A DNA stretch of 64,000 bases from assembly GCF_043197795.1 (NCBI RefSeq), contig NZ_JBICTU010000028.1, forward strand, positions 47,736 to 111,735, in the 5' to 3' direction. The position numbers and the translations under genes are program-made. The notes under the pieces were generated by a model. The model saw only the letters and a list, made by a program, of their open reading frames with translations, was not told where the DNA came from and ran no database searches. Shown one piece after another: positions 16,937 through 26,208 of this stretch (positions are counted from its first letter, which is position 1; each line of letters starts with the position of its first letter). The stretch is from Sphaerisporangium sp040649355. GTDB taxonomy: Bacteria > Actinomycetota > Actinomycetes > Streptosporangiales > Streptosporangiaceae.

Positions 16937-16951
16937 TAGGAAAGTTTCCTA
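16937..16951. promoter_or_regulatory. Inverted repeat TAGGAAAGTTTCCTA upstream of chitinase
   Basis: The 7-bp arms are perfect, separated by one base, and located 88 bp upstream of the chitinase ATG in the most AT-rich part of the intergenic region. Position and symmetry suggest a regulator site for chitin utilisation. It does not match the DasR consensus. No second copy was noticed in the window. Confidence 0.5.
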
Positions 16952-17027
16952 AGAGTTGTCGCGATCGTAGCCCCGACTTCAATGCCGTACAAGGCCCAAA
17001 ACAGGACAGGGGGGCAGGAGAAACGGC

Positions 17028-17056
17028 GGCAGCGCCCGCGGGACGCGGGCGCTGCC
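17028..17056 (-). terminator. Hairpin downstream of the S33 peptidase gene
   Basis: A 12-bp perfect stem GGCAGCGCCCGC / GCGGGCGCTGCC with a 5-nt loop starts 24 bp after the stop of the minus-strand peptidase gene. No T-run follows. Confidence 0.7.
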
Positions 17057-17079
17057 GGGGATGTCGCGGGGAAGGGAGG

Positions 17080-18645
17080 TCAGGGGGCGTGGACGGGCCG
17101 GCCGGTCCGGGTGAGCGGCCAGTTCCTCGCCGAGTTCGTCCCGGCGAACGGCTGCGCCGGGTACTCGGGGGCGCAGCGGGTGCCGGGTCGCGGCATCTTG
17201 AGCTCGATCAGGTACTTCTCGATCGTGTCGTGGGCGCAGACGCTGTTGCGGAACTGGCCATGCCCGACGCCCTCGTACTCCAACAGGACCGACCGCGGGA
17301 TCTGCTGGGCGGCCGCGTGGTTCCAGGCCGCCGGGGTGCCGACGTCGTAGCGGGCCGTGGCCACCAGGATGGGCGGGTTGCCGCTGATCCTGAGCCGGTG
17401 CTGCGGGTTGGACACCGGGCCCTGCCAGTTGAGACATCCCACCACGTCGGACCAGAACGGCGAGAGCTTCGTGTGCGGGGCGACCGTTTCGAGCCGCCGC
17501 CGGTACTGTTCGAGCTGGGAGAAGCTCTTGACGTCCCACTTCCAGTCGGAGCACCAGATGGCGGGGTAGGGGTTGTTGACCACTTCCGCCTTGGCGGTGG
17601 CCTTGAGCGCCGGGGGAGTGCCTTCGGCGAGGGCCTTCAGCCAGCCGGCGGTCTCGAACCAGCCGCTCGGGCCGTACATGGAGCCGAACAGTCCCACCCG
17701 CAGTTCCTCGGCGGAGATCGGGTGGCCGTCGGCGGGGTCCCTCAGGTCGCCGGCCTCCGCCTTGGCGTGCAGCCCGTCCCACACCTCGACGACCTTCTGG
17801 TCGTGCAGCGCGCAGGCCGTGGTCGCGCCGCACCACTCGCCGAATTCGAGGAAGCTGCCCTCGAAGTCCTCCGTCGTGGTCTTCAGGTACTGCCACGCGG
17901 AGGTGATGCTGTGGTCCATGTTGGAGTCGATCGCCATCGCGCGGATGTTGCGCGGGAACAGTTCGGCGTACTGCTGGCCGACCTGCGTGCCGTAGGAGAT
18001 CGCGAAGAAGCTGATCTGGCGTTCCCCGAGTGCCACCCGGATCGCGTCGACGTCGCGGGCCGCGCTGGTGGTGTCCACGTGGTCGAACAGCGGGCCGGTC
18101 TGCTTACGGCAGTCCTTCGACAGGTCCGCGTTGAACCGCAGGAAGGCCCGGTACTCCGCCTCGCCGGCGGGATAGGTGAAAGGCGTACGGCGGACCAGGT
18201 CCTCGCTGCACACCGCCTGGGTGCTGCGGCCGACGCCGCGCGGGTCGAGGCTGACGAGGTCGAAGTACCGCCGGATCGGGTCGCTGTCCGGGATGGCGCG
18301 GTTGACGATGAACGGGCTGATCCCCGAGCCACCGGGGCCGCCCGGGTGGATGACCAGCACGCCGATGCGCTTGGCCGGGTCCAGCGCCTTGAGCCGGCCG
18401 ATCGCCAGGTCAAGGGTCGGCCCGCTCGGCTTCGTCCAGTCGATCGGCACCTTGAGGGTGGCGCACTCGCCCTTGTACGTGGTGCCGCACTCCGCCCACT
18501 GGATCGGCGCCGAGGGGCGCCAGCCTGAGGTCGCGGCCCCCGCGGCCGCCGGCTCACGGGGAGTGGGGTCAGCGAGGGCCGGTCGCGCGAGCGAGGTCGT
18601 CAGCGCGAGTCCGGCGAGCGCAGCAGTGAATAACCGCCTCTTCAT
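17080..18645 (-). CDS. Secreted S33 alpha/beta-hydrolase, tripeptidyl aminopeptidase type, 521 aa
   Basis: Exported peptidase related to Streptomyces SlpD/SlpE and Tap, which remove N-terminal tripeptides. It has a signal peptide with cleavage after PALA (~25), the oxyanion-hole loop HPGGPGGSG near 100, the nucleophile elbow AISYG with Ser217 (family usually G-x-S-Y-G), DPRGVGRS in the lid-proximal strand, and a C-terminal TAP-like domain with ARYDVGTP (acid) and GVGHGQ (histidine). The first Gly of the elbow is Ala, a tolerated change. The start ATG at 18643-18645 follows GAAGGGA. It is flanked by a long divergent promoter region and probably acts in peptide scavenging. Confidence 0.9.
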   Translation of the reverse strand: MKRRLFTAALAGLALTTSLARPALADPTPREPAAAGAATSGWRPSAPIQWAECGTTYKGECATLKVPIDWTKPSGPTLDLAIGRLKALDPAKRIGVLVIHPGGPGGSGISPFIVNRAIPDSDPIRRYFDLVSLDPRGVGRSTQAVCSEDLVRRTPFTYPAGEAEYRAFLRFNADLSKDCRKQTGPLFDHVDTTSAARDVDAIRVALGERQISFFAISYGTQVGQQYAELFPRNIRAMAIDSNMDHSITSAWQYLKTTTEDFEGSFLEFGEWCGATTACALHDQKVVEVWDGLHAKAEAGDLRDPADGHPISAEELRVGLFGSMYGPSGWFETAGWLKALAEGTPPALKATAKAEVVNNPYPAIWCSDWKWDVKSFSQLEQYRRRLETVAPHTKLSPFWSDVVGCLNWQGPVSNPQHRLRISGNPPILVATARYDVGTPAAWNHAAAQQIPRSVLLEYEGVGHGQFRNSVCAHDTIEKYLIELKMPRPGTRCAPEYPAQPFAGTNSARNWPLTRTGRPVHAP

Positions 18646-19138
18646 GGATTCCCTTCACAGTCACGTGCCGCATGCGAGGGGTGGGCGGGAGATCAGGGCC
18701 GTGCGGAAAGGGCTCCGGCCGCTGCCGGTGAAGCTCGCCGGTGGGGCGAGTGCCGTGTCGCCGGTCGTGGGGACGCCTCAACCCGTCTCGCATGCGTTTC
18801 CCTCTGGAGGATGTGCTTCGCTGGTCGTTAACGGTTGACAAGGCCAAATATCGTGACATCCCCGACCAGAATGATCATAATGGCCGGACGCCGCCGATGT
18901 TGATATTTATGCGAACCAGGAGGTGAGCGCCACCTCCGGTCGGCGCGGCACCGATCACGCCGGCCGAACTCGGGAAGCCCGGCCCGGCCAACCCGCCGCG
19001 TTCGGCCCGCGTGGAGATCTGGTATCCGTTTCGCCGGCCCCACACGCTCACATGTGTCCGGGCGAGGTACCCGAGCTCCCTGTTCATCCTCAACGGCCGC
19101 CCGTCCCATCGGGTGGACTGCAACGAAAGGATCGCCGA
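18646..19138. other. 493-bp divergent intergenic region, no gene seen
   Basis: Contains an AT-richer patch at about 18830-18915 with a TTGACA at 18835-18840 lacking a clear -10 partner. It presumably holds promoters for the two divergent hydrolase genes. Open frames here show only Arg/Pro-rich composition and no family resemblance. Confidence 0.6.
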
Positions 19139-20464
19139 GTGGCTGAAGCAGTGGAACCCCGTCGTTGGCACGCCCGTCTCGAAGGGCTGATCGCCGAGTA
19201 CGAGGTGCCCGGCGCGAGCCTGGCCTTCCTGCACGAGGGGGAGGTGCACGAATTCGCCGCGGGAGTGCTGAACGTGGACACCGGGGTGGAGGTGACCACC
19301 GACTCCCTCTTCCAGATCGGCTCGATCACCAAGGTGTGGACCGCCACGCAGATCATGCTCCTCGTCGAACGGGGCGAGCTGACGCTCGACACCCCGGTCG
19401 CCGAGGTCCTGCCGGAGTTCGCCGTCGCCGACCCGGAGGTGACCAAGACCGTCACGATCAGGCACCTGCTCACGCACACCTCAGGCATCGACGGAGACCT
19501 GTTCCTCGACACCGGCCGGGGCGACGACTGCGTGGAGAAGTACGTGCGGGCGTGCGCCGACCTGCCGCAGAACCACCCCCTCGGCGTCACCCAGTCGTAC
19601 TGCAACTCCGGGTTCGTCATCGCCGGGCGCGTCGTCGAGCGCCTCACCGGCAAGGTGTGGGACGCCGCGCTGCGCGAGCAGATCATCGAGCCGCTCGGCC
19701 TCACCCACACCTGGACCCTGCCGGAGGACGTCCTGCGCTTCCGTTCCGCCATGGGCCACATGGACGGCCGGCCCGCCCCCGTCTGGGGCCTGATGCGCTC
19801 CGGTGGCCCGGCCGGTTTGATCTGCGCCAGGCCCGCCGACGTCGTGGCGTTCGCCCGCGCGCACCTGGGCACCGGGCTGCTCACGGACCCCCGGGCGATG
19901 TGGGAGCCGCAGGTGGACGTCCCCAACCCCCATACGATCGGGAAGCAGTGGGGCATCGGCTGGATCCTGAACGAGTGGGAGGGCCGGCTGATCGTCTCCC
20001 ACGGCGGCAACACCATCGGCCAGGCCGCCATGCTCTGGATGGTCCCCGGCAGCGAGACGGTGGTCTGCCTGCTGGCCAACGGCGGGCACACCGCGGCGTT
20101 CCAGCAGGCTCTGGCCACCGAGCTCTTCGACGACCTGCTCGGCCTGGCCGTGCCCCCCGTCCTCGGCCCCCCGGCGGAGCCGTTCGAGACCGACGTCGAG
20201 CGTTACGCCGGCGTGTACGAGCGGGCGGGCACCCGGATGACGCTCACGGTCCGCGACGGCAGGCTCGCGCTGTTCGCCGAGGCCACCGGCGCGCTGGCCG
20301 GGCTTCAGCCGGATCTGGCCTTCGACCTCGTCCCGGTGGACGACACCACCTTCGCCGGCCGCCCGGAGGGCGAGCCGCAGTGGCTGTCGGCCGTCTTCTA
20401 CGAGCTCGCCGACGGCTCCCCGTACATCCACCTCGGCGTGCGCGCCACACCAAAGATCGCCTGA
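19139..20464 (+). CDS. Serine hydrolase of the beta-lactamase/PBP-like (class C) family, 441 aa
   Basis: Residues ~1-330 carry the three serine beta-lactamase-fold motifs: S-x-x-K (Ser62-Ile-Thr-Lys65), Y-x-N (Tyr154-Cys-Asn156) and HGGNTIG in place of KTG. A C-terminal ~90-residue beta-rich domain (ERYAGVYERAG...) is common in family S12 and esterase relatives. No signal peptide is evident, so it may be cytoplasmic. The GTG start at 19139 is preferred to a longer frame because GAAAGGA precedes it and homologous sequence begins there. Likely an esterase or peptide hydrolase rather than an antibiotic-resistance enzyme, as the third motif is HGG. Confidence 0.88.
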   Translation: MAEAVEPRRWHARLEGLIAEYEVPGASLAFLHEGEVHEFAAGVLNVDTGVEVTTDSLFQIGSITKVWTATQIMLLVERGELTLDTPVAEVLPEFAVADPEVTKTVTIRHLLTHTSGIDGDLFLDTGRGDDCVEKYVRACADLPQNHPLGVTQSYCNSGFVIAGRVVERLTGKVWDAALREQIIEPLGLTHTWTLPEDVLRFRSAMGHMDGRPAPVWGLMRSGGPAGLICARPADVVAFARAHLGTGLLTDPRAMWEPQVDVPNPHTIGKQWGIGWILNEWEGRLIVSHGGNTIGQAAMLWMVPGSETVVCLLANGGHTAAFQQALATELFDDLLGLAVPPVLGPPAEPFETDVERYAGVYERAGTRMTLTVRDGRLALFAEATGALAGLQPDLAFDLVPVDDTTFAGRPEGEPQWLSAVFYELADGSPYIHLGVRATPKIA

Positions 20465-20704
20465 GAGCCGGGACGTCCGAGGACCTGGGGAAGCGTTTCG
20501 ACGAGACGCGAGCACTCCGCGCCACCCCGCGCACACGGTGATCGAGCCTGGTCGGGGCCTCACCGGATCTTCGTGAGGCGGACGGTCACGTACGTGAGGG
20601 CAGGTGGCCGCCATCCGGTGCCCGCTCCAAATCGGGGCTGGCCCAAGGGAAAGGAGTGACCAGGTCGCGGGAACGTCGACGATCATCCTGCTTGGCTGGC
20701 GCGC

Positions 20705-22249
20705 ATGATTCAGAGCCGACGAAGCAGACTCTTGGCCACGATCGTGGCCACGGTCACGATCACCACAGGAATGGCGGCGGCACCCGCGCGAGGGATGGCC
20801 GCCGGGGACGCGGCCGCGAGGGTCGAGGCGTACCTGGACGGGATCCGCGACGAGCCGGGCAGGCTCCGCGAGTTCACCCTGGATTTGCCGAAGGGCGCCG
20901 ACATCCACGCGCATCTGTCGGGCAGCGTGCCGACCAGGGGCCTTCTCGGCTCGGCCATGCGCGACGGACTGTGCGTCGACACCACGTCCTTCGTCGCCTC
21001 GGCTCCGCCGTGCCACGCCGGGCAGCGACCGGCCCGTGACGCGGCCACGGACGGCTCCTTCGGCGACGACGTCGTGCGGGCGTGGTCGATGCAGGGCTTC
21101 ACTCCGGGCGCCGAGTCGGGCCACGACCACTTCTTCGCGACGTTCGGCAAGTTCGGCGCCGCGGCCGCCCACAAGGGCGAGATGCTCGCCGTCGTCGCAT
21201 CCCGGGCGGCGGCCGAGAACGAGTTCGCCGTGGAGGCCATGCTGTCCCGCCAGTCGGGGGCGATCGGGGAACTCGCCAAGAAGGTCGGGTACGACCCGGA
21301 TCCGGCGCGGCTGCGCGACCGGCTGCTGGCCGGCGGCGCGATGGCCGCGATCGTCAAGGCGGCGCGCGCGGACGCGGACGCGGACCTGAAGGAGATGCGA
21401 GCCACCCTCGGCTGTGGCAAGAACGGCGCAGACCCGGGCTGTGAGTTGCCGGTGCGTTTCGTCCTCCAGGTCACCCGCACGAGCGCTCCCGAGGTCGTCT
21501 TCGCCCAGATGCTGCTCGCGTTCGAGCTGGCCGAGGCCGACGAGCGCTACGCCGGTCTGAACCTGGTCGCACCGGAGGACGACAAGGTCGCGCTGCGCGA
21601 CTACCGGTTGCACATGCGCATGCTCGGCTACCTGCGGGGCCTCTACTCCAAGGCCCACATCTCCCTGCACGCGGGCGAGCTCGCCCCCGGCATCGCTCCG
21701 GCCGGGGACCTGCGGTTCCACATCGGCGAGGCCGTACGCACGGGCAAGGCCGAGCGCATCGGGCACGGTGTCGACATCGCCGGCGAGGACGGGTCGGCCG
21801 GCCTGCTGGCCGAGATGGCGGGCAAGCACGTGCTCGTCGAGATCGCCCTCACCAGCAACTGCCAGATCCTCAAGGTATGCGGCGACCGGCATCCGTTCGT
21901 GGCCTACCGTAAGGCGGGAGTGCCGGTCACGCTCGTCACCGACGACGCGGGCATCGAGCACACCGACCTGAGCGGGGAGTACGAGCGGGCGATCACGTCC
22001 TACGGGCTGCGCTACGCCGATGTGAAGACCATGGCCAGAGCCGCGCTCGACCACGGCTTCCTCCAGGGCCGAGGCCTCTGGCGTGCGCCCGACGACTACG
22101 TTCCCGTGCCGGAGTGCGCGGGAACGCCGCTCGGTGGCGCCACGCCTCCGGCCGCGTGCAAGGCTCTGCTGAAGGCCAGCCCCAAGGCGAGGGCCGAATG
22201 GAACCAGGAGGCGGCCTTCACCCGCTTCGAAGACCGCTACGACGGCTGA
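20705..22249 (+). CDS. Secreted adenosine deaminase, 514 aa
   Basis: Metal-dependent amidohydrolase converting adenosine to inosine. Motifs: the zinc-ligand pair H-x-H (His68, His70 in ADIHAHLSGS), HAGE (His322, catalytic Glu325), RIGHG, and VTDDAGI with the metal-binding and catalytic Asp pair (usual TDDP). The N-terminus has basic residues and a hydrophobic stretch ending around PARG-MAA, a probable signal peptide. It is longer than cytosolic Add (~350 aa) because of an inserted helical region (~100-230), as in secreted ADGF-type enzymes. No clear Shine-Dalgarno precedes the ATG, so the start is less sure. Possible role: nucleoside scavenging. Confidence 0.9.
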   Translation: MIQSRRSRLLATIVATVTITTGMAAAPARGMAAGDAAARVEAYLDGIRDEPGRLREFTLDLPKGADIHAHLSGSVPTRGLLGSAMRDGLCVDTTSFVASAPPCHAGQRPARDAATDGSFGDDVVRAWSMQGFTPGAESGHDHFFATFGKFGAAAAHKGEMLAVVASRAAAENEFAVEAMLSRQSGAIGELAKKVGYDPDPARLRDRLLAGGAMAAIVKAARADADADLKEMRATLGCGKNGADPGCELPVRFVLQVTRTSAPEVVFAQMLLAFELAEADERYAGLNLVAPEDDKVALRDYRLHMRMLGYLRGLYSKAHISLHAGELAPGIAPAGDLRFHIGEAVRTGKAERIGHGVDIAGEDGSAGLLAEMAGKHVLVEIALTSNCQILKVCGDRHPFVAYRKAGVPVTLVTDDAGIEHTDLSGEYERAITSYGLRYADVKTMARAALDHGFLQGRGLWRAPDDYVPVPECAGTPLGGATPPAACKALLKASPKARAEWNQEAAFTRFEDRYDG

Positions 22250-22299
22250 CATGGGCCGGTGGCCGTGCTGCCGGACCCCCGGCGTGGACTCAGGCCGGA

Positions 22300-25086
22300 T
22301 CAGGCGAGCAGGCCCGCCACGGCGAGGGCGGGCTCGGGGTGCCCGGCCAGCAGCGCGCTCACCTCCCGGTGATCGGACGCGCAGGCCACGGGATCCCGCC
22401 ACCCCGCGTCGCACCCGAGGAGCTCCGCCACCGCGTCGCACGCCGTGGGATGCCCCACCAGCAGCTCGGACACCGGCCCCGCGGACACCGGGGCCGGACG
22501 CGGCGCGGTTTCGGTCGCCGGCCGCGTCCCCTCCGCGCTCCATGGAGGCACCCACGCGTCCACCGAGGCCAGGCTGCCCGGGAACGTGCGGCCCGCCTCG
22601 CGTACGAGCATCGGCATCAGCTCGCCCGCCTGGTCGCTGAGCATCGTGATCAGCCTGGGCAGCCACGGCAGCAGGACGGCGTCGGGCAGCCGCCCGAAGG
22701 CCTTGGAGATCACCTCCACCACGAAGCCCGAGAGCGCAGGCGCGGGCTCCATGGCCTGCACGAATCCCGTGATGTACAGGGGGAACGACGGGAGCACGAG
22801 GGGGTTGGCCAGCAGCTCGTCGCACCGCGACCGCAACTCGGCCGGCGGCAGCAGGCCGAGCCGGCACTGGGCGGCCCACAGCAGCGCCACCTTGGCGGGC
22901 GCCTCGGGATGGGACTGCCTCACGGCGAGCTGCAGCTGCGCGCGGTCGCATCCCAGCGTTAGCGCGAGGCTCTCCATGCCGAACAGGAAGCCGAGCATGG
23001 CGCCCACCTGCCGGATGCCGGTGTCCTCGTCCACGAAGGCGGTCGGCAGCAGGGTGCAGTAGTGCGCGTACCCGCCGCTGACGAACGCCTCGCACCAGGT
23101 GGGAAGTGCCGGCTCGGTGGCGCGGTAGTGGGCGAGCAGCCGCCGGATCCGGCGCAGCACCTCCGGCGCGTCGTCCACGGTGCGCTCGGCCGCCAGCAGC
23201 TCGACGGCCCGCGCCCCGAGCTGGTCGGCCAACCGTCCGCCGCCGAGGTAGAGCACGGCGTCCTCGACCGCCGCGAGGGCGACGGCCGCCGTGGCGTCCG
23301 GCTGCCACACGGTACGGCGGAGCCGCCGCTCCAGCACCTGCTCGATGGTGACGCCCTCGTAGCCGAGCTCGATGATGGAGCGCTGGTAGCGGCCGAACGA
23401 CAGGTCCCAGCTCTCCTGGATCGACCGCTCGCCCAGCCTGCGCTCGCCCATGATGGGCCGGACCGCCTCCCGCGGCAGCAGGTAGCGCAGCATCCACAGA
23501 AGGTCGGAGCAGGCCACCAGCCCGGGGTCCGCGCCGAGGTCCAGCAGCGCCCGCTGGATCGTGCGCTTCTCCAGGTCGAGCCCCAGCGGCTTCAGCCGGT
23601 CGAACACGTCGCGGGCCAGCGGCGGCAGGGCGTCGTAGCCGACCTCGCCGACCCGGTCGCCGCCGAGGAGGATCTCGCACAGGCGGCGCACGTCGCGGCG
23701 GCCGGGCACCACGTCCTTCTCGATGCACGTGACGGCCGCGTCCTGGAAGTCGTACGGCGTGGGCCTCGCCCTGTTGCGCAGCCCCGCGAGCAGGATCGAG
23801 GTCTCGAACACGGCGATGGCGTCCGCCGTGCCGGCCAGATACCCGTTGCGGCGGGCCAGCCTGACGATGTCGACACACCAGCCGAGCAGCTCGGTCTCGT
23901 CGAGGTCGTCCAGGGCGGGCGGCCTCGACAGGAAGCCGGAAAGCTGATCGGTGACCGGGGCCCGGGGGACGGGCACCGCTTGCCGGGCGCGCGCCGACCG
24001 CTTGCGGGCGCCCTTCTGGCCCGCGAGCTGGAAGGGGGTGTGGCCGCCGCGCGCCGCGGCCTTGGCCCAGGTCGCCGCGGCGATCGACACCGAGCCGGAG
24101 GCCAGCCCGAACTGGGCCTCGATGGCCGAGTGGCTGGAGGGGATGAGCCCGTACAGCCAGCGCGTGGCCGTGCGCGGGCTGATGTCGAAGTCCGGCGCCT
24201 CGGCGGAAAGGCCGAACTGCTCGACCCGGCTTGCGGCGTGGAACGCGCCGCACACGTACAGGCACTGCGCCGGATCGGCGCCCGACGCGGCCAGGTGCTC
24301 GCGCATCCGGGTCCACATGTAGCGCTCGCGGTCCTCGTCCCTGGCCAGCCGGTCGCCGCCGGGGCCAAGCCGCCGGAACAGGCTGCCGACGAGCACCATG
24401 ACCTGCCGGTAGGTGTCGTAGTCCGCGCCGGCCAGGGGCTGCTCCACGTACTGGTCCCACCACTCAGACCAGTGCCTCACCTTGCCGTGGCGCATCAGGT
24501 GCTCCTCGAGCTCGGCGAAGCGGGGGCGCAGGTCGCCGATCTCGATGCCCACGGCGTCGCCGTGCAGCGCGGCGTCGTCCCCGTGCCCCGCCGCCTCCGG
24601 CTCCTCCTTGGGCGCCCACTGGAAGACGTGGTCCGACGAGCGGTCCACCAGCACCAGCTCGACGCCGGGCGTTTCGAGCGCGTAGGAGATGGCCTGGTAC
24701 TCGGCCGACGCCTCGGTGATGGGGGCCACCACGCTGAGTGGACCCCAGGCCGGCGGGAAGCCGTCGAGGTCGGTCGCGAACGCCTGCAACGCCACGGGGA
24801 GGCGGCAGTTGCGCAGTTCGGTCAGCAGCGGCCGCAGGTCCTCACAGAGCTCCAGGTAGACGACCTTGGGTTGCTTCTCCCGCAGGCGGCGCACCATGGC
24901 CAGCGCCGAGGCCGGTGAGTGGTGGCACACCGGGAAGATCTCAAGCTCCTCGCGCAGCGCGCGGTCGACGTCGTCCACCAGGCCTGCCAGGATGCCCGCC
25001 AGGGCGTCGGGAGCGCCGGCGAACGCGGTGGCGGCGTCGACCAGCTGCCCGCGAAGCGCGCCGAAGGGGCCCATGCCAGCGCTCAT
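22300..25086 (-). CDS. DUF5682-like large protein of the MoxR/vWA operon, 928 aa
   Basis: A large cytoplasmic protein with no signal peptide or membrane segment. The N-terminal third resembles the DUF5682/YehM group: FPVCHHSPASALAMVRRL near 45, then VVYLELCEDLRPLL and an ELVLVDRSSD strand; YVCGAFHAASR near 270 resembles TraB/ChaN-like folds. The rest (~400-900) is alpha-helical and repetitive. Its ATG at 25084-25086 overlaps the MoxR stop (ATGA), so it is translated with it. It is the last gene of a five-gene unit. Function unknown; in E. coli the related yehM sits with yehL (AAA+), yehP (vWA) and yehQ (SWIM). Confidence 0.8.
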   Translation of the reverse strand: MSAGMGPFGALRGQLVDAATAFAGAPDALAGILAGLVDDVDRALREELEIFPVCHHSPASALAMVRRLREKQPKVVYLELCEDLRPLLTELRNCRLPVALQAFATDLDGFPPAWGPLSVVAPITEASAEYQAISYALETPGVELVLVDRSSDHVFQWAPKEEPEAAGHGDDAALHGDAVGIEIGDLRPRFAELEEHLMRHGKVRHWSEWWDQYVEQPLAGADYDTYRQVMVLVGSLFRRLGPGGDRLARDEDRERYMWTRMREHLAASGADPAQCLYVCGAFHAASRVEQFGLSAEAPDFDISPRTATRWLYGLIPSSHSAIEAQFGLASGSVSIAAATWAKAAARGGHTPFQLAGQKGARKRSARARQAVPVPRAPVTDQLSGFLSRPPALDDLDETELLGWCVDIVRLARRNGYLAGTADAIAVFETSILLAGLRNRARPTPYDFQDAAVTCIEKDVVPGRRDVRRLCEILLGGDRVGEVGYDALPPLARDVFDRLKPLGLDLEKRTIQRALLDLGADPGLVACSDLLWMLRYLLPREAVRPIMGERRLGERSIQESWDLSFGRYQRSIIELGYEGVTIEQVLERRLRRTVWQPDATAAVALAAVEDAVLYLGGGRLADQLGARAVELLAAERTVDDAPEVLRRIRRLLAHYRATEPALPTWCEAFVSGGYAHYCTLLPTAFVDEDTGIRQVGAMLGFLFGMESLALTLGCDRAQLQLAVRQSHPEAPAKVALLWAAQCRLGLLPPAELRSRCDELLANPLVLPSFPLYITGFVQAMEPAPALSGFVVEVISKAFGRLPDAVLLPWLPRLITMLSDQAGELMPMLVREAGRTFPGSLASVDAWVPPWSAEGTRPATETAPRPAPVSAGPVSELLVGHPTACDAVAELLGCDAGWRDPVACASDHREVSALLAGHPEPALAVAGLLA

Positions 25087-26198
25087 GACAGCGTGGCGAT
25101 GGCCTGGCGGCCGCCCTCGAGGAACTCCGGCCACAGGCCGCCGTCGTTCTTGCTGCGGGGTTCGACGACGCCGTGCCAGTACTTGTTCAGGATGGCCAGG
25201 TCCTCGGGGGTGCGCCGGGCCAGCGAGCCGACCAGCGAGCCCGCGAGCGTCTCGGCCCGAAGGGTGCGGTCGCCGAAGAAGTTGCTGTGCAGGATGGCGT
25301 CCTCCAGCACGCCGATCTGCTCGGCCGTCGACAGCGCGGACTCGAGCTTCTCGTCGTCGCTGGTGGCCGACGCGGCGGCGGCGCGCAGGTCGGCGAAGCT
25401 CTGTAGCAGGATGTCGAGCAGCGTGGGCGGCAGCTCCAGCTCGATGCGGTGCCGGCGCAGCAGCTCCACGGTGCGGAAGCGGACGATCTCAGCCTCGCTG
25501 CGCCTGCTCGTCACGACCGGGATCCGGACGAAGTTGAACCGTCGCTTCAGTGCCGACGAGAGGTCGTTGACGCCCCGGTCGCGGCTGTTGGCCGTGGCGA
25601 TGATCGAGAATCCGGGCTGGGCGAAGACGATGTTGTCGCTGTCGAGCTCGGGGATGGACACGTACTTCTCGGAGAGAATGGAGATCAGGGCGTCCTGGAC
25701 GTCGCTGGTGGAGCGGGTCAGCTCCTCGAAGCGGCCGATCACGCCCCGCTCCATCGCCGTCATGATGGGCGAGGGGATCATCGACTCCCGGGACTGGCCC
25801 TTGGCGATCACCATGGAGACGTTCCACGAGTACTTGATGTGGTCCTCGGTTGTGCCGGCCGTGCCCTGGACGACCAGGGTGGAGTTGCGGCAGATCGCGG
25901 CGGAGAGCAGCTCGGCGAGCCAGCTCTTGCCGGTGCCCGGGTCGCCGATCAGCAGCAGGCCCCGGTCGGACGCCAGGGTCACGATGCTGCGCTCGACGAA
26001 GCTGCGGTCGCCGAACCACTTCTGCGGGATCTCGCGGTCGAGCCCGTCGGAGCGTTCGGAGCCGAGCACGAACAGCCGCACCATGCGGGGGCTGAGCCGC
26101 CACGAGAACGGCTTGGGGCCGTCGTCGACGGACTCCAGCCAGTCGAGCTCTTCGGCGTACTTCACCTCGGCGGGGGCACGCAGCATGTCATCGGTCAT
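25083..26198 (-). CDS. MoxR-type AAA+ ATPase, 371 aa
   Basis: Chaperone-like AAA+ ATPase. Walker A is GDPGTGKSW with Lys91; a Walker-B-equivalent region lies in GRFEELTRSTSDVQDALISILSEK, with sensor 1 ATANSRDRG and the arginine-rich segment SSALKRRFNFVRIPVV. The C-terminal helical lid (~220-371) is longer than in simple MoxR proteins, like E. coli YehL. ATG 26196-26198 follows AGGAG. It lies 10 bp after the vWA gene and overlaps the DUF5682-like gene by 4 bp. MoxR ATPases pair with vWA partners to remodel or metallate client proteins; the client here is unknown. Confidence 0.9.
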   Translation of the reverse strand: MTDDMLRAPAEVKYAEELDWLESVDDGPKPFSWRLSPRMVRLFVLGSERSDGLDREIPQKWFGDRSFVERSIVTLASDRGLLLIGDPGTGKSWLAELLSAAICRNSTLVVQGTAGTTEDHIKYSWNVSMVIAKGQSRESMIPSPIMTAMERGVIGRFEELTRSTSDVQDALISILSEKYVSIPELDSDNIVFAQPGFSIIATANSRDRGVNDLSSALKRRFNFVRIPVVTSRRSEAEIVRFRTVELLRRHRIELELPPTLLDILLQSFADLRAAAASATSDDEKLESALSTAEQIGVLEDAILHSNFFGDRTLRAETLAGSLVGSLARRTPEDLAILNKYWHGVVEPRSKNDGGLWPEFLEGGRQAIATLS

Positions 26199-26208
26199 TC
26201 GCGGTCTC

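Noticed and set aside
19139..20464. Beta-lactamase resistance gene
   Set aside because: The fold motifs are present, but the third motif is HGG instead of KTG and there is no signal peptide, fitting esterase/peptidase relatives better.
19481..24463. Minus-strand open frame of 1660 codons
   Set aside because: It crosses several real genes in a wrong frame with Arg/Gly/His-rich composition; high GC makes such stop-free frames common.
23062..24918. Plus-strand frame of 618 codons
   Set aside because: Mirror of the DUF5682-like gene; no start signal, no recognisable domain.
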